From the NCBI RefSeq assembly GCF_000800015.1, contig NZ_JUGR01000002.1, forward strand, positions 496,001-560,000: a DNA stretch of 64,000 nt, given 5' to 3'. The stretch is from Terriglobus sp. TAA 43. GTDB lineage: Bacteria > Acidobacteriota > Terriglobia > Terriglobales > Acidobacteriaceae. How positions within the stretch are numbered: the first letter of the stretch is position 1; each line of letters starts with the position of its first letter. Made by a program: the position numbers and the translations under genes. Below the pieces are notes generated by a model. The model had not been told where the DNA came from, did not search any database, and worked only from the letters and a program-made list of their open reading frames with translations. Below are positions 25,032-32,849 of the stretch, piece after piece.

Positions 25032-26720
25032 ATGTCCTCATACATCAGCAATGGATTGAACAACGGTGGTCGGACGCAGTATTTCAACTTTGCATACGAC
25101 TCGTTACTCACTGAACCTCGCGGACTAGATCTCGCGACCGCGATGATGCAAACCTGCGATGCCGACTTCGACATAGTGCAGGCGTGGTTTTCAGGGCACT
25201 CGCTTGATATGGCCTTTCCCATCAATGTGATCCTCCATACAGTGTCAACGGACGCGACGGGAACACAAACTGACTTTGTTGGTGGTAATTGGGAAGGGGG
25301 ATTTCTTATCCCACTCCAGGCGACGATCAATATCGGCGAACTCGTGATCGGGGCAGGCAGCCTGATCATGCTGGCGAGGTACCTGCTCGTTTCGGTTGTA
25401 AGCAACATGTTCATGCGGGCGTTCGGAACGTATGGTTCCAACACTCCCTGGTTTCGCTTGCGTAACGCCGGCAACAAGGGCGAAGGCTTGTCTTTATTCA
25501 TGGCCGAACAATTCCTGCTCAAGGAATTTCCCGGCGTCTCGGCACTCCCTTCGTTAACCACGGCCACTTGGAACTGCACGAAGAACTGGCTGAACAGTCC
25601 GCGGGTCAATTTTCTTGAAATTAACGATGAAGACATTAGTCTGGACAGCCCGGAAGTAGGCTGCGCCACGCTGTTCCTGATGTATCTGCACGACCAGCTT
25701 GGTTACTCGGTCGTAGACATTGTGAACGCAGGCGCGAACCATCTCTCCAATGTCTACGAGAACCTTACGCACGACAGTTGGACAAATGCGTGGCCGAAGT
25801 TCAGCGCGCTGGTAAATGGCCATTACCCGGTTACGCCTGGCATAAACACTTATTTTCCACCTCTGGACACTATTTTCCCCCTCTCGGACCTGATCTTCTT
25901 TGCCGCCCCAGTCGTGGCGACATGGCTTGCGACTGCACCGGTCCCCCTTGTTGTTACCGTGGATCATCCGGCTGTCATGCCGATTCCGCTTACGATCACA
26001 AGCAGCGACACAACGATCATTCCGAATTCAATGCTCACGATTGGTGCAGGAATGACGAGCGCTTCTGTGCCGCTGGTCGTGTTGCCGCAGCTGGATACAT
26101 TCCCAACAACCACGGTGACACTGACTGTTAGTTACGCAGGCAGGACGCTGACGCGCAACGTTACCGTGAAGGCGCTTGGCGCAACGACATTTGGGCCACT
26201 CGACATTCAACCGTATCCGGCTGCGGACCCGTGCATGATCGCAGTTGTTGCTAGTACAGAACTGACTCTCGCAGTTACGAACCTGAATGTGTTTCCCGAT
26301 CAGAATGGGTTGACATTTGCGTGGTCGGTTATGGGAGCAACACCCGTTGCAACCAATACGCCAACCCTTACGATCACGGCGCTGCCAGCGGCAGGGACCA
26401 ACGTGACGATCAATCTCACTGTGACCAATCCACAAGGACTGAGCGCCAAGGGCACCTACACATTTCAGACTGTTTCACAACGGTTGAGCATCAAGCAGCT
26501 TGAGGCTGAACTTGCGTGCCGACTGGCCAAGTTCAGAAACGGTAACCTGTCGATTCCACGGTGGGTGCCGATCGAACGCGGCGGCTCAATTCAGGAGCAA
26601 TTGAAAGCGGTCGAGGCGCAGACGCAGGCCGCGACCAAATCTATCTCGGCGATCACAGGGCTCATTAAACAAATGCAAAAGGTAAACGTCGAAAAGGTCG
26701 ACGTTGGCCCCAAGCTCTAG
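25032..26720 (+). CDS. Orphan protein, possible degenerate metallopeptidase domain plus Ig-like domain
   Basis: 562 aa, no signal peptide. I do not recognise a named family. Residues about 1-275 (RTQYFNFAYDS, ADFDIVQAWF, GNKGEGLSLFMAEQFL, EVGCATLFLMYLHDQLGYS) resemble gluzincin-type domains in which a Glu-Gly-Leu helix follows the zinc site, but no HExxH is present; the corresponding helix reads SVVSNMFM. This is a weak inference. Residues about 300-480 look like two beta-sandwich (Ig/PKD-like) repeats rich in Thr and Val. The last ~80 residues form a coiled coil (SIKQLEAELACRL, IQEQLKAVEAQTQ). Start ATG follows AGAGGTGTTCG. Isolated between structured non-coding regions and with less GC-biased codons than its neighbours, so acquired DNA is possible. 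Confidence 0.7.
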   Translation: MSSYISNGLNNGGRTQYFNFAYDSLLTEPRGLDLATAMMQTCDADFDIVQAWFSGHSLDMAFPINVILHTVSTDATGTQTDFVGGNWEGGFLIPLQATINIGELVIGAGSLIMLARYLLVSVVSNMFMRAFGTYGSNTPWFRLRNAGNKGEGLSLFMAEQFLLKEFPGVSALPSLTTATWNCTKNWLNSPRVNFLEINDEDISLDSPEVGCATLFLMYLHDQLGYSVVDIVNAGANHLSNVYENLTHDSWTNAWPKFSALVNGHYPVTPGINTYFPPLDTIFPLSDLIFFAAPVVATWLATAPVPLVVTVDHPAVMPIPLTITSSDTTIIPNSMLTIGAGMTSASVPLVVLPQLDTFPTTTVTLTVSYAGRTLTRNVTVKALGATTFGPLDIQPYPAADPCMIAVVASTELTLAVTNLNVFPDQNGLTFAWSVMGATPVATNTPTLTITALPAAGTNVTINLTVTNPQGLSAKGTYTFQTVSQRLSIKQLEAELACRLAKFRNGNLSIPRWVPIERGGSIQEQLKAVEAQTQAATKSISAITGLIKQMQKVNVEKVDVGPKL

Positions 26721-26739
26721 TTAAAAACAGCCGGAGCTT

Positions 26740-26758
26740 TCGGCCCGATGCGGGCCGA
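26740..26758 (+). terminator. Hairpin after the orphan gene
   Basis: TCGGCCCG, loop ATG, CGGGCCGA: perfect 8-bp stem 20 bp past the stop codon, but with no T-tract after it. Probable terminator or 3' stabilising hairpin. The following 180 bp (26759-26938) show no gene I can support. Confidence 0.5.
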
Positions 26759-26938
26759 GTCCCTTCACGTTTGTCCGATACTGAACAGCGCTTGTGCGTG
26801 ATCGCACACTTCGCGTGCTCTCGCTTGCGTTCCGGTTGCGTAATGCTGCTCTAAATCAGTCACTTATCTTCGACATGCAATGGCACCTTGCCTGCCTGCA
26901 TCGGTTTAAGGCCACTTACCGTCAGTTTAGAGGCAACA

Positions 26939-28027
26939 ATGAAACCCCATCGCATGGTTTTGGGTTCTATGTCTTACCGCCGTATTAAGAGCCGGTTTGC
27001 TCTTACGCTTTCTCTTTTGTCACTTGTTTTTGCAACGTGCACCTGCCGTGCCCAGGATTCCTCTGGCGTTGGTTCGCTTGCCCCGCAGAATTTTGCGCTG
27101 GCTGATACCGCTGGACTTTCCGTTATGGGTGGCAAAGCAGAAGCGGTTGAATACCTTGGTCGAAAAGCCGTTCGCCTGACGACGCAGGAAAACAACGTTA
27201 TTTCCGCCTACGTGAATGGCTCATCGATTCAGGACGGCGTTATTGAGGTCGATATTGCGGTGAAGATCACCACGCCTCCTGGTGTTCGCATGCCGGGCTT
27301 CACCGGTCTCACCTTCCGTTCACGCCCTGACGGATCGAAATATGACATGTTTTACCTTCGCCCCAAGAACGCCCAATCGGACGACCAGGCGATGCGCAAT
27401 CACTCGGTACAGTATGTGGCCAAGCCCGGCTACGATTGGTATCCTCTGCGTCGCCAGTGGCCGTGGGTTTACGAATCGTGGGCCGATATGAAACCGGAGA
27501 CATGGACACATGTGAAGGTTGAAATCCACGGACGGGTCGCACAGTTATTTGTGAATGGGTCGAGCTCTCCAAGCCTTGTCGTCAACGGACTCAAAGGTGA
27601 GGATCTGCGGGGCGGTGTTGGGCTGTGGGGCTATCCCGGCGAGGAATCCTACTTTTCGAATCTGCACATTTCTCCCTCGAGCCCGCTTCCGATTAAGAAT
27701 GGCGGCGAAGCTACCGGGAAATGGAACGTTGTGTTCGCTAGCGACTATGGGCGCTTTGAAGGCGTGATGGACCTGCATCGCGAGGCCAATAAGATCACCG
27801 GCACATGGAGTGGCGCGTTCGGAAAAGAACTGGCAGTGAGTGGGACGTGGCGTGATGGCTATGTGGAACTTAACTTCGCGGGTGGCTGGCAGGACGATCC
27901 TAAGGCAACACCGGTTCCTGTTGTGGCTGCGTTGGCGGGATGGATCGACGACGACAAAGCTGGCGGCCGCATGAAGGCCGAAGGCCGCGCTGATGGCCAA
28001 TGGTCTGCCTTGCGTCAGAAAGACTGA
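26939..28027 (+). CDS. Secreted LamG/DUF1080-like protein
   Basis: 362 aa. Start ATG at 26939 with AGAGG 5 nt upstream. N-terminal signal peptide after a basic stretch (FALTLSLLSLVFATCTCRAQ). Residues about 45-245 form a jelly-roll resembling the 3-keto-disaccharide hydrolase (DUF1080)/LamG group: GVIEVDIAVKI, GFTGLTFRSRPDGSKYDMFY, WTHVKVEIHGRVAQLFVNG and GGVGLWGYPGEESYFSNL. A second small domain (about 255-362) has TGKWNVVF, ITGTWSGAFGKELAVSGTW, resembling lipid- or glycan-binding beta sheets. Likely a carbohydrate-related exported protein; no catalytic residues assigned. Confidence 0.75.
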   Translation: MKPHRMVLGSMSYRRIKSRFALTLSLLSLVFATCTCRAQDSSGVGSLAPQNFALADTAGLSVMGGKAEAVEYLGRKAVRLTTQENNVISAYVNGSSIQDGVIEVDIAVKITTPPGVRMPGFTGLTFRSRPDGSKYDMFYLRPKNAQSDDQAMRNHSVQYVAKPGYDWYPLRRQWPWVYESWADMKPETWTHVKVEIHGRVAQLFVNGSSSPSLVVNGLKGEDLRGGVGLWGYPGEESYFSNLHISPSSPLPIKNGGEATGKWNVVFASDYGRFEGVMDLHREANKITGTWSGAFGKELAVSGTWRDGYVELNFAGGWQDDPKATPVPVVAALAGWIDDDKAGGRMKAEGRADGQWSALRQKD

Positions 28028-28058
28028 GAAGCGCTTTGTTCGTGCTGGGACTTGGCTG

Positions 28059-28694
28059 CTATGTAGTCGCGGCTTTGGTGCTTTGCGTTGTGAGCGACTC
28101 ATCGGAAGCTTCATCCAGCCTGCTGCCTTTGGTCCCATAGTCAAACAATGAGAGGAACAATGTTCCTACTCCGTATGCGGCGCTGATGGCGATGAGTCCA
28201 CGGTCGTGTGCGTGCAGGGCGCTCTTCATCAGTTCTGTGACGCCGTATGCAGACATGAGTGCGGACAGTGCGTATGGATGTTTCAGCGCTGTTCCTACTA
28301 ACTTGGCGATGCCGGAGCGGGATGCTGAGAGGCGTTGGCCCAGGCGCCGCAATTCGTTCTGGAAACCTACGATGGCTGCGGCGGGGATGTAGCCGAGAGG
28401 TGTCCTTACTCGGTTCCAGTCGACATAGTCTGCGTGGAAGCCGCTTGCTGAGAGCAGGAGACTTCCGAGGATGACTCCTGCGGCGTTGAATCTTGGCGCG
28501 GCGATTGGATGACGCGATTTTTGTCGAAGCGCGTAGTCGGACGCAATCCACAGAAAGCCCACTGCGGTTTCGAGGTTCGGATGGAGGCCTCGTCTTAAGA
28601 GAAGACCGGTGTTACCGGCCATCAAGCTGATCGCTGTGATGACAGGAGCGGCGCTGATGAGACGAGTTCGAACAGCGCGAGCAGAGAAGTCCAT
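28059..28694 (-). CDS. Polytopic membrane protein, unknown function
   Basis: 211 aa from ATG 28694 (the frame is open to 28760 without support). Four to five hydrophobic segments: VITAISLMAG, GVILGSLLLSASGF, GYIPAAAIVGF, YALSALMSAYGVTEL and GLIAISAAYGVGTLFLSLF. Basic cytoplasmic loops. C-terminal tail is Ser/Thr-rich (SDESLTTQSTKAATT). No family recognised. Only 31 bp separates its end from the convergent LamG-like gene; no terminator seen there. Confidence 0.65.
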   Translation of the reverse strand: MDFSARAVRTRLISAAPVITAISLMAGNTGLLLRRGLHPNLETAVGFLWIASDYALRQKSRHPIAAPRFNAAGVILGSLLLSASGFHADYVDWNRVRTPLGYIPAAAIVGFQNELRRLGQRLSASRSGIAKLVGTALKHPYALSALMSAYGVTELMKSALHAHDRGLIAISAAYGVGTLFLSLFDYGTKGSRLDEASDESLTTQSTKAATT

Positions 28695-28873
28695 GTTAGC
28701 GATATTAAGGTCAAGTCGATGATGAGCTGGATATGCGAACGCCGATGGTGGCGAGGACAAGAGCGTAGGGCGATGTAATTCGCAGAGTCTCCCCGCTCTG
28801 GCCGCCGAGGTAGATCAGTGTGAGAAGATTCCGATGCAGCTCCCCGAACACTTCTGGATGGTATCAACCTAGT

Positions 28874-29902
28874 ATGGCAAATCGGCTCTTCACTTTTTCT
28901 GCGTTCGCAGTGCTCACGATTGGTGTTTCCGCTGCGGCGTTCCAGGCAGGTTCACAGCGCACTCCACGCGTGAGCTATGAGGCTCCGCCTGAGTTGCAGC
29001 ACACGGATTTGCCGCAGTGGCCTTATACGCCTACGCCGCCGAAGGGAACAGCTGTCGTTCCGCCTGATGATGGCGAAGCCCATCATCTGCCCGGCAGCAC
29101 AAAGGCATTCACCACGAAAGAGATCGACGGCGTGAGCGCAGTGGACTGGTTCCCCGATCTGCACCCGAAAGCTCCGACGTCAGTCATTGACGGCAAGCCT
29201 GGTGTGTACCGGGCGTGCGGCACCTGCCATTTGATCAACGGTTATGGCAAGTCCGATACGGAAAATCTCAACGGGATGCCGGTTGCCTACATGCAACAGC
29301 AGCTTGAGGACATGAAGGGCGACTTACGGCATGCGTCCGTGGTGAACATGGGCGTGATCACAATGATTCCGGTGGCAAAGGCGCTGCCTGCGGACGATGC
29401 CAAAGAGGCATTGGAGTACTTTCACTCCATCGGTCCTGCAAAGTGGGTACGGGTGGTTGAGACCGATACGGTGCCCAAGACGATGCCGGGACCACATCGG
29501 TTGACGGCCGTTGACCCGAGTGGCGCAAAGGAACCAATCGGCAATCGCATTATTGAATTGCCTGAAAGCTTTGATCGCACCATGTTGCGTGATCCAACGT
29601 CAGGCTTTGTGGCTTATGTACCAGTGGGCAGCATTAAGAAGGGTGAGGTGCTGGTGAAAACGGGCGCGGGCGGGCGAACGATGGCTTGCGTTGCGTGCCA
29701 CGGTGCTGATCTGCATGGTGGAGGCGATACGATTCCGCCACTTGCGGGACGTAGCCCGAGTGCTACAGGGCGGCAGTTGTATGACTTCAAGACGGGTGCC
29801 CGGCATGGCAAGAACTCGGGCATGATGCAACCGGTGGTTGCAAAGCTGACCGACGAGGATATCGTCGATATCTCCGCTTATCTTGCGAGTCTGGCGCAGT
29901 AG
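28874..29902 (+). CDS. Periplasmic dihaem cytochrome c
   Basis: 342 aa; signal peptide 1-25 (FTFSAFAVLTIGVSAAAFQA). Two haem-attachment motifs, CGTCH (115-119) and CVACH (272-276), define two cytochrome c domains. The second domain looks like the c553-type (GADLHGGGDTIPPLAGRSP, then TGARHGKNSGMMQPVVAKLT with a candidate Met ligand, ending EDIVDISAYLASL). The first has NGYGKSDTENLNGMPVAYMQ. It probably shuttles electrons in the periplasm; its partner is not encoded nearby. The start ATG lacks a Shine-Dalgarno. A strong terminator follows. Confidence 0.88.
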   Translation: MANRLFTFSAFAVLTIGVSAAAFQAGSQRTPRVSYEAPPELQHTDLPQWPYTPTPPKGTAVVPPDDGEAHHLPGSTKAFTTKEIDGVSAVDWFPDLHPKAPTSVIDGKPGVYRACGTCHLINGYGKSDTENLNGMPVAYMQQQLEDMKGDLRHASVVNMGVITMIPVAKALPADDAKEALEYFHSIGPAKWVRVVETDTVPKTMPGPHRLTAVDPSGAKEPIGNRIIELPESFDRTMLRDPTSGFVAYVPVGSIKKGEVLVKTGAGGRTMACVACHGADLHGGGDTIPPLAGRSPSATGRQLYDFKTGARHGKNSGMMQPVVAKLTDEDIVDISAYLASLAQ

Positions 29903-29935
29903 GGTCTTCAGCTTATAGACACAGTGTCCGAGGGC

Positions 29936-29977
29936 CACATGGGTGGAGCTGTACGCTTCGCCCATGTGCGCTTTTTG
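29936..29977 (+). terminator. Intrinsic terminator of the cytochrome gene
   Basis: CACATGGGTGGAGC (29936-29949), loop TGTAC, GCTTCGCCCATGTG (29955-29968): 14 pairs including G-U pairs, followed by CGCTTTTTG. Confidence 0.75.
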
Positions 29978-30067
29978 CATGTTGCGGAATTTGTCGCGAC
30001 GGATGCGTGAGTTGTCGTCTACTCTCTGATTATCGATAAACAGTTTCTGTAACGGAGGACCTTCTCT

Positions 30068-31687
30068 TTGGACCCGCGCGCTCGCCTTATTGCTTTATCC
30101 GCGCTTTCGTTTTTGCTGCTCCCCTTCTCGCTCTGCGCGCAGGAAGCCTCAGCTGCACCGAAGCCTGACGCACCTGCTGCGAATGCTACGGCTACTCCGC
30201 AGCGTGCTCGTACGGGGAATGCTGCTGCACCTGCTGGCAATGCTGCTGAAGGTGAGTTGCCGATTCCGGCGGAGACGACCTCCGTTACGCATCATGATTG
30301 GACTGCGGGCGGACGTGCTGTGCACTACACCGCTACAGTTGGCGTTCTGCTGATCAATGGTGAGGGGCAGGATTCGAAGCCGATTGGCACGATGTCGTAT
30401 GTGGCCTACACCGAGGATGGTGTGCCGGCGAAGTCGCGTCCAGTGACGTTCTTCTACAACGGTGGACCGGGTTCGGCGACGATCTGGCTGCACATGGGTT
30501 CGATGGGACCGATCCGCGTGATCACCAAGAGCCCTGAGGCTTCGGGCGCGCCGCCGTATGAGTGGGTGCAGAACCAGTACAGCCTGATTGATAAGTCGGA
30601 TCTGGTCTTTATTGACGCGCCTTTGACTGGCTACTCGCGCCTAGCGGGCAAGGGTAAGGCCACGGACTTCCAGGGTGTAGATCAGGACGTTCGCGCGTTC
30701 AACAAGTTCATTACGCGCTACATCACTGTGAATCAGCGCTGGGCTTCGCCGAAGTATCTGTTTGGCGAGAGCTACGGCACGCCGCGTTCGGCTGCGCTGG
30801 TGGCTTCGCTGAACAATGACGGCATTGCTTTCAATGGCGTGACGCTGCTGTCGTCGGTGCTGAACTACTTTGTGAACTCGCCGGGCTATGACCTGGATAC
30901 GAAGCGCTACATCCCGAGCTTTGCGGCGATTGCCTGGTATCACAACAAGGTTCCACACACGGGCACGATGCAGGACTTCGTGCAGAAGGCACGCGAGTTT
31001 ACACGTGGCGAGTATGCGACCGCGCTGGATCAGGGTGACATGCTGCCTGCGGCTGAGTTCGATGCTGTGGCCACGAAGCTGGCAGGATTTACGGGACTCT
31101 CTGTGGCGTACTGCAAGCAGGTGAAGCTGCGCATTGATCCTTCGCGCTTCCGCAAGGAACTGCTGCGCGACAAGGGTCTGACGCTGGGCCGTTACGATGC
31201 TCGCTTTGAAGGCACGGACACGGATGATGCTGGTGAGACGCCGGGTTATGATCCTTCGGACACGGGCATTTCCGGTGCTTATGTGGGTGCGTTCCACGAG
31301 TACATGCAGAAGGAGTTGAAGTACAACCCTGACACGACGTACGATCTGCGCGCGCCGGGTGGTAACTGGGATTGGCATCACCGTCCCTCTGGTTTGCGTG
31401 GCGGCGGTGGTGGTGGACAGGCTCCTGCAGAGCCGAACACTGTGACCGATCTGTCAGACGCGATGCGTAAGAACCCGAGCCTGAAGGTGTTCTCTGCGAA
31501 TGGCTGGTATGACCTGGCGACTCCGTTCTTTGGCACGGAGCATGACCTGGCGCAGATGATGCTGCCGAAGTCTCAGCTTGGCAACGTGAAGTATGGCTAC
31601 TATCCGGCGGGACACATGGTGTATCTGAATGTGGATGCGCTGAAGTCAATGCACGACGACCTGGAGAAGTGGTACTCCGAAAAGTAA
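30068..31687 (+). CDS. Secreted serine carboxypeptidase-like protein (peptidase S10)
   Basis: 539-aa alpha/beta hydrolase of the S10 carboxypeptidase family. Signal peptide 1-24 (LIALSALSFLLLPFSLCAQ), then an Ala/Pro-rich linker. Oxyanion region FFYNGGPGSATIWLHMGSMGP, nucleophile GESYGTPR (Ser235; most S10 enzymes have GESYGG), Asp in ANGWYDLATP and His in YYPAGHMVYL. A Gly-rich insertion (RGGGGGGQAP) lies in the cap. Starts with TTG at 30068 supported by CGGAGG 8-9 nt upstream; no ATG is suitable. Peptidase activity is likely but unproven; many such bacterial proteins are uncharacterised. Confidence 0.88.
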   Translation: MDPRARLIALSALSFLLLPFSLCAQEASAAPKPDAPAANATATPQRARTGNAAAPAGNAAEGELPIPAETTSVTHHDWTAGGRAVHYTATVGVLLINGEGQDSKPIGTMSYVAYTEDGVPAKSRPVTFFYNGGPGSATIWLHMGSMGPIRVITKSPEASGAPPYEWVQNQYSLIDKSDLVFIDAPLTGYSRLAGKGKATDFQGVDQDVRAFNKFITRYITVNQRWASPKYLFGESYGTPRSAALVASLNNDGIAFNGVTLLSSVLNYFVNSPGYDLDTKRYIPSFAAIAWYHNKVPHTGTMQDFVQKAREFTRGEYATALDQGDMLPAAEFDAVATKLAGFTGLSVAYCKQVKLRIDPSRFRKELLRDKGLTLGRYDARFEGTDTDDAGETPGYDPSDTGISGAYVGAFHEYMQKELKYNPDTTYDLRAPGGNWDWHHRPSGLRGGGGGGQAPAEPNTVTDLSDAMRKNPSLKVFSANGWYDLATPFFGTEHDLAQMMLPKSQLGNVKYGYYPAGHMVYLNVDALKSMHDDLEKWYSEK

Positions 31688-31705
31688 GCGTCGTGTGGAA
31701 ATGAC

Positions 31706-31753
31706 AATGCCCCGGACTGATTGCTCAGTCCGGGGCATTTTCTTGTTTCTTTG
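31706..31753. terminator. Strong terminator between convergent genes
   Basis: AATGCCCCGGACTGA, loop TTGC, TCAGTCCGGGGCATT (31706-31739): 15-bp perfect stem followed by TTCTTGTTTCTTTG. Lies between the S10 gene and the convergent CDGSH gene. Confidence 0.9.
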
Positions 31754-31757
31754 TTGG

Positions 31758-31988
31758 TTACTTGCCGGTGAGATTACCGGGCGAGGTCATGCACTGGAAG
31801 CCAACGCGGTTGTGGGCTCCGTCGCAGAAGGGGCGCTTTTCGCTGGCGCCACAACGGCAGAGGGAGACGGCGGGCTTGCCGGTGAGGTCCCATTCGGCGC
31901 CGTCGGCGTCGATGAGGCGGATGTGGCCTTCCACGCGGAGCGGGCCGTTGGGGCGGACGGTGATGGTAACTGGGGCCTGTTCGGACAT
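31758..31988 (-). CDS. CDGSH-type iron-sulfur protein
   Basis: 76 aa. Contains the CDGSH ligand set CRCGASEKRPFCDGAH (C-x-C-x2-S-x3-P-x-C-D-G-x-H), which binds a redox-active [2Fe-2S] cluster through three Cys and one His. N-terminal part VTITVRPNGPLRVEG is typical of the small bacterial members. No membrane anchor. Start ATG has AAGGAG 8 nt upstream. Exact role unknown in bacteria. Single-gene unit. Confidence 0.93.
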   Translation of the reverse strand: MSEQAPVTITVRPNGPLRVEGHIRLIDADGAEWDLTGKPAVSLCRCGASEKRPFCDGAHNRVGFQCMTSPGNLTGK

Positions 31989-32099
31989 GGGTGGTTCTCC
32001 TTGAAGCTTTGTCTGCGGATACGGGGTTTCGATGGCCCCGCGGGTGCAGATGCCTTGGGCAGCATAGCAGAGGCGTAAGGATGACGCTTTGTCGCGGTG

Positions 32100-32125
32100 C
32101 CCAGGCTCGCTTACGCGAACCTGGG
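32100..32125 (-). terminator. Tetraloop hairpin after the histidine-less kinase-like gene
   Basis: On the minus strand CCCAGGTTCGC, loop GTAA, GCGAGCCTGGG: 11 pairs including one U-G, closed by a GNRA-type loop, 5 bp past the stop. No T-tract, so termination would need Rho; it may protect the 3' end. The remaining gap to the CDGSH gene (31989-32099) holds that gene's leader. Confidence 0.4.
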
Positions 32126-32130
32126 AAACG

Positions 32131-32694
32131 CTACCTTGCGTACACGGATTCAGCTGTCTGCGCGAACATGGCAGAGCTCAAGCTCGGCGAGGAATCCGGG
32201 CACCCTGTTACCAGCCTCATCCGAAGCGAGTCTGCGAGTTCCCTTACAACGCGGGCTTTCTCCGCGAGATTGGGAGAGAGCGCCTTGTCACGCAGGAGCA
32301 GGTCACTTTCCAGCAGGATGCTGGTGACGGTGGACTGGAGTTCTTCTGCGACGGCTACCGCAGCCTGCCTTCGGCCGACGGTTTCCGCATGTCGACGTCC
32401 TTCCAGAACGCTTTGCAGAAGACGCACGACTCCCATAGCTCCCAGACTGGCGAGCGGGATCTCAAGTGGCACAGCGCCATCCGCGTTCTGCCACACGATG
32501 TCCGAAGTGACGACCTCAGCGTCGGACAAGACGGAATCCAACAGCAATGCCGTGACTGGCCCTCGACGCAGACGTGCCAACGCGGCACGCCGACTCCTGG
32601 CGATTTCAACGATTGCATCCGCTTCACGGGATATGGCGCGAGCCAGGTTCTCGGCGCCCTCCATGGCGGTGACGATCAGTACGGTCTTCTCCAT
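32131..32694 (-). CDS. Receiver/HisKA-like protein without phospho-acceptor His
   Basis: 187 aa. The first ~75 residues look like a worn receiver-type fold (KTVLIVTAMEGAENLARAI, then ALLLDSVLSDAE). The second half resembles a histidine-kinase dimerisation helix pair: AVAEELQSTVTSILLESDLLL parallels the H-box pattern (H-E-L-x-x-P-L-T-x-I) but has no His at the phosphorylation position. No ATPase domain. It follows the sigma54-type regulator gene by 155 bp on the same strand, so the two may act together, perhaps as a non-enzymatic scaffold. Function unassigned; homology is inferred from pattern only. Confidence 0.7.
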   Translation of the reverse strand: MEKTVLIVTAMEGAENLARAISREADAIVEIARSRRAALARLRRGPVTALLLDSVLSDAEVVTSDIVWQNADGAVPLEIPLASLGAMGVVRLLQSVLEGRRHAETVGRRQAAVAVAEELQSTVTSILLESDLLLRDKALSPNLAEKARVVRELADSLRMRLVTGCPDSSPSLSSAMFAQTAESVYAR

Positions 32695-32849
32695 ATTTCC
32701 GCCTCACATCTCGACGGTGTTACGAAAGCGGGAAGCAAGAAAAGCAAAGCAATTCCAAAGCAGCTAAAAACTTCTTACAGAAAAACAATGTTTCGTTGAC
32801 GACATCTGCAACAGTGCACGTCGGAGAGTATCCCTCCGATCGAGCCCGA

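Noticed and set aside
24662-25114. 150-codon frame before the orphan gene
   Set aside because: Overlaps the orphan gene start in another frame, has scattered Cys/Trp residues and no ribosome site; structured non-coding sequence explains the region better.
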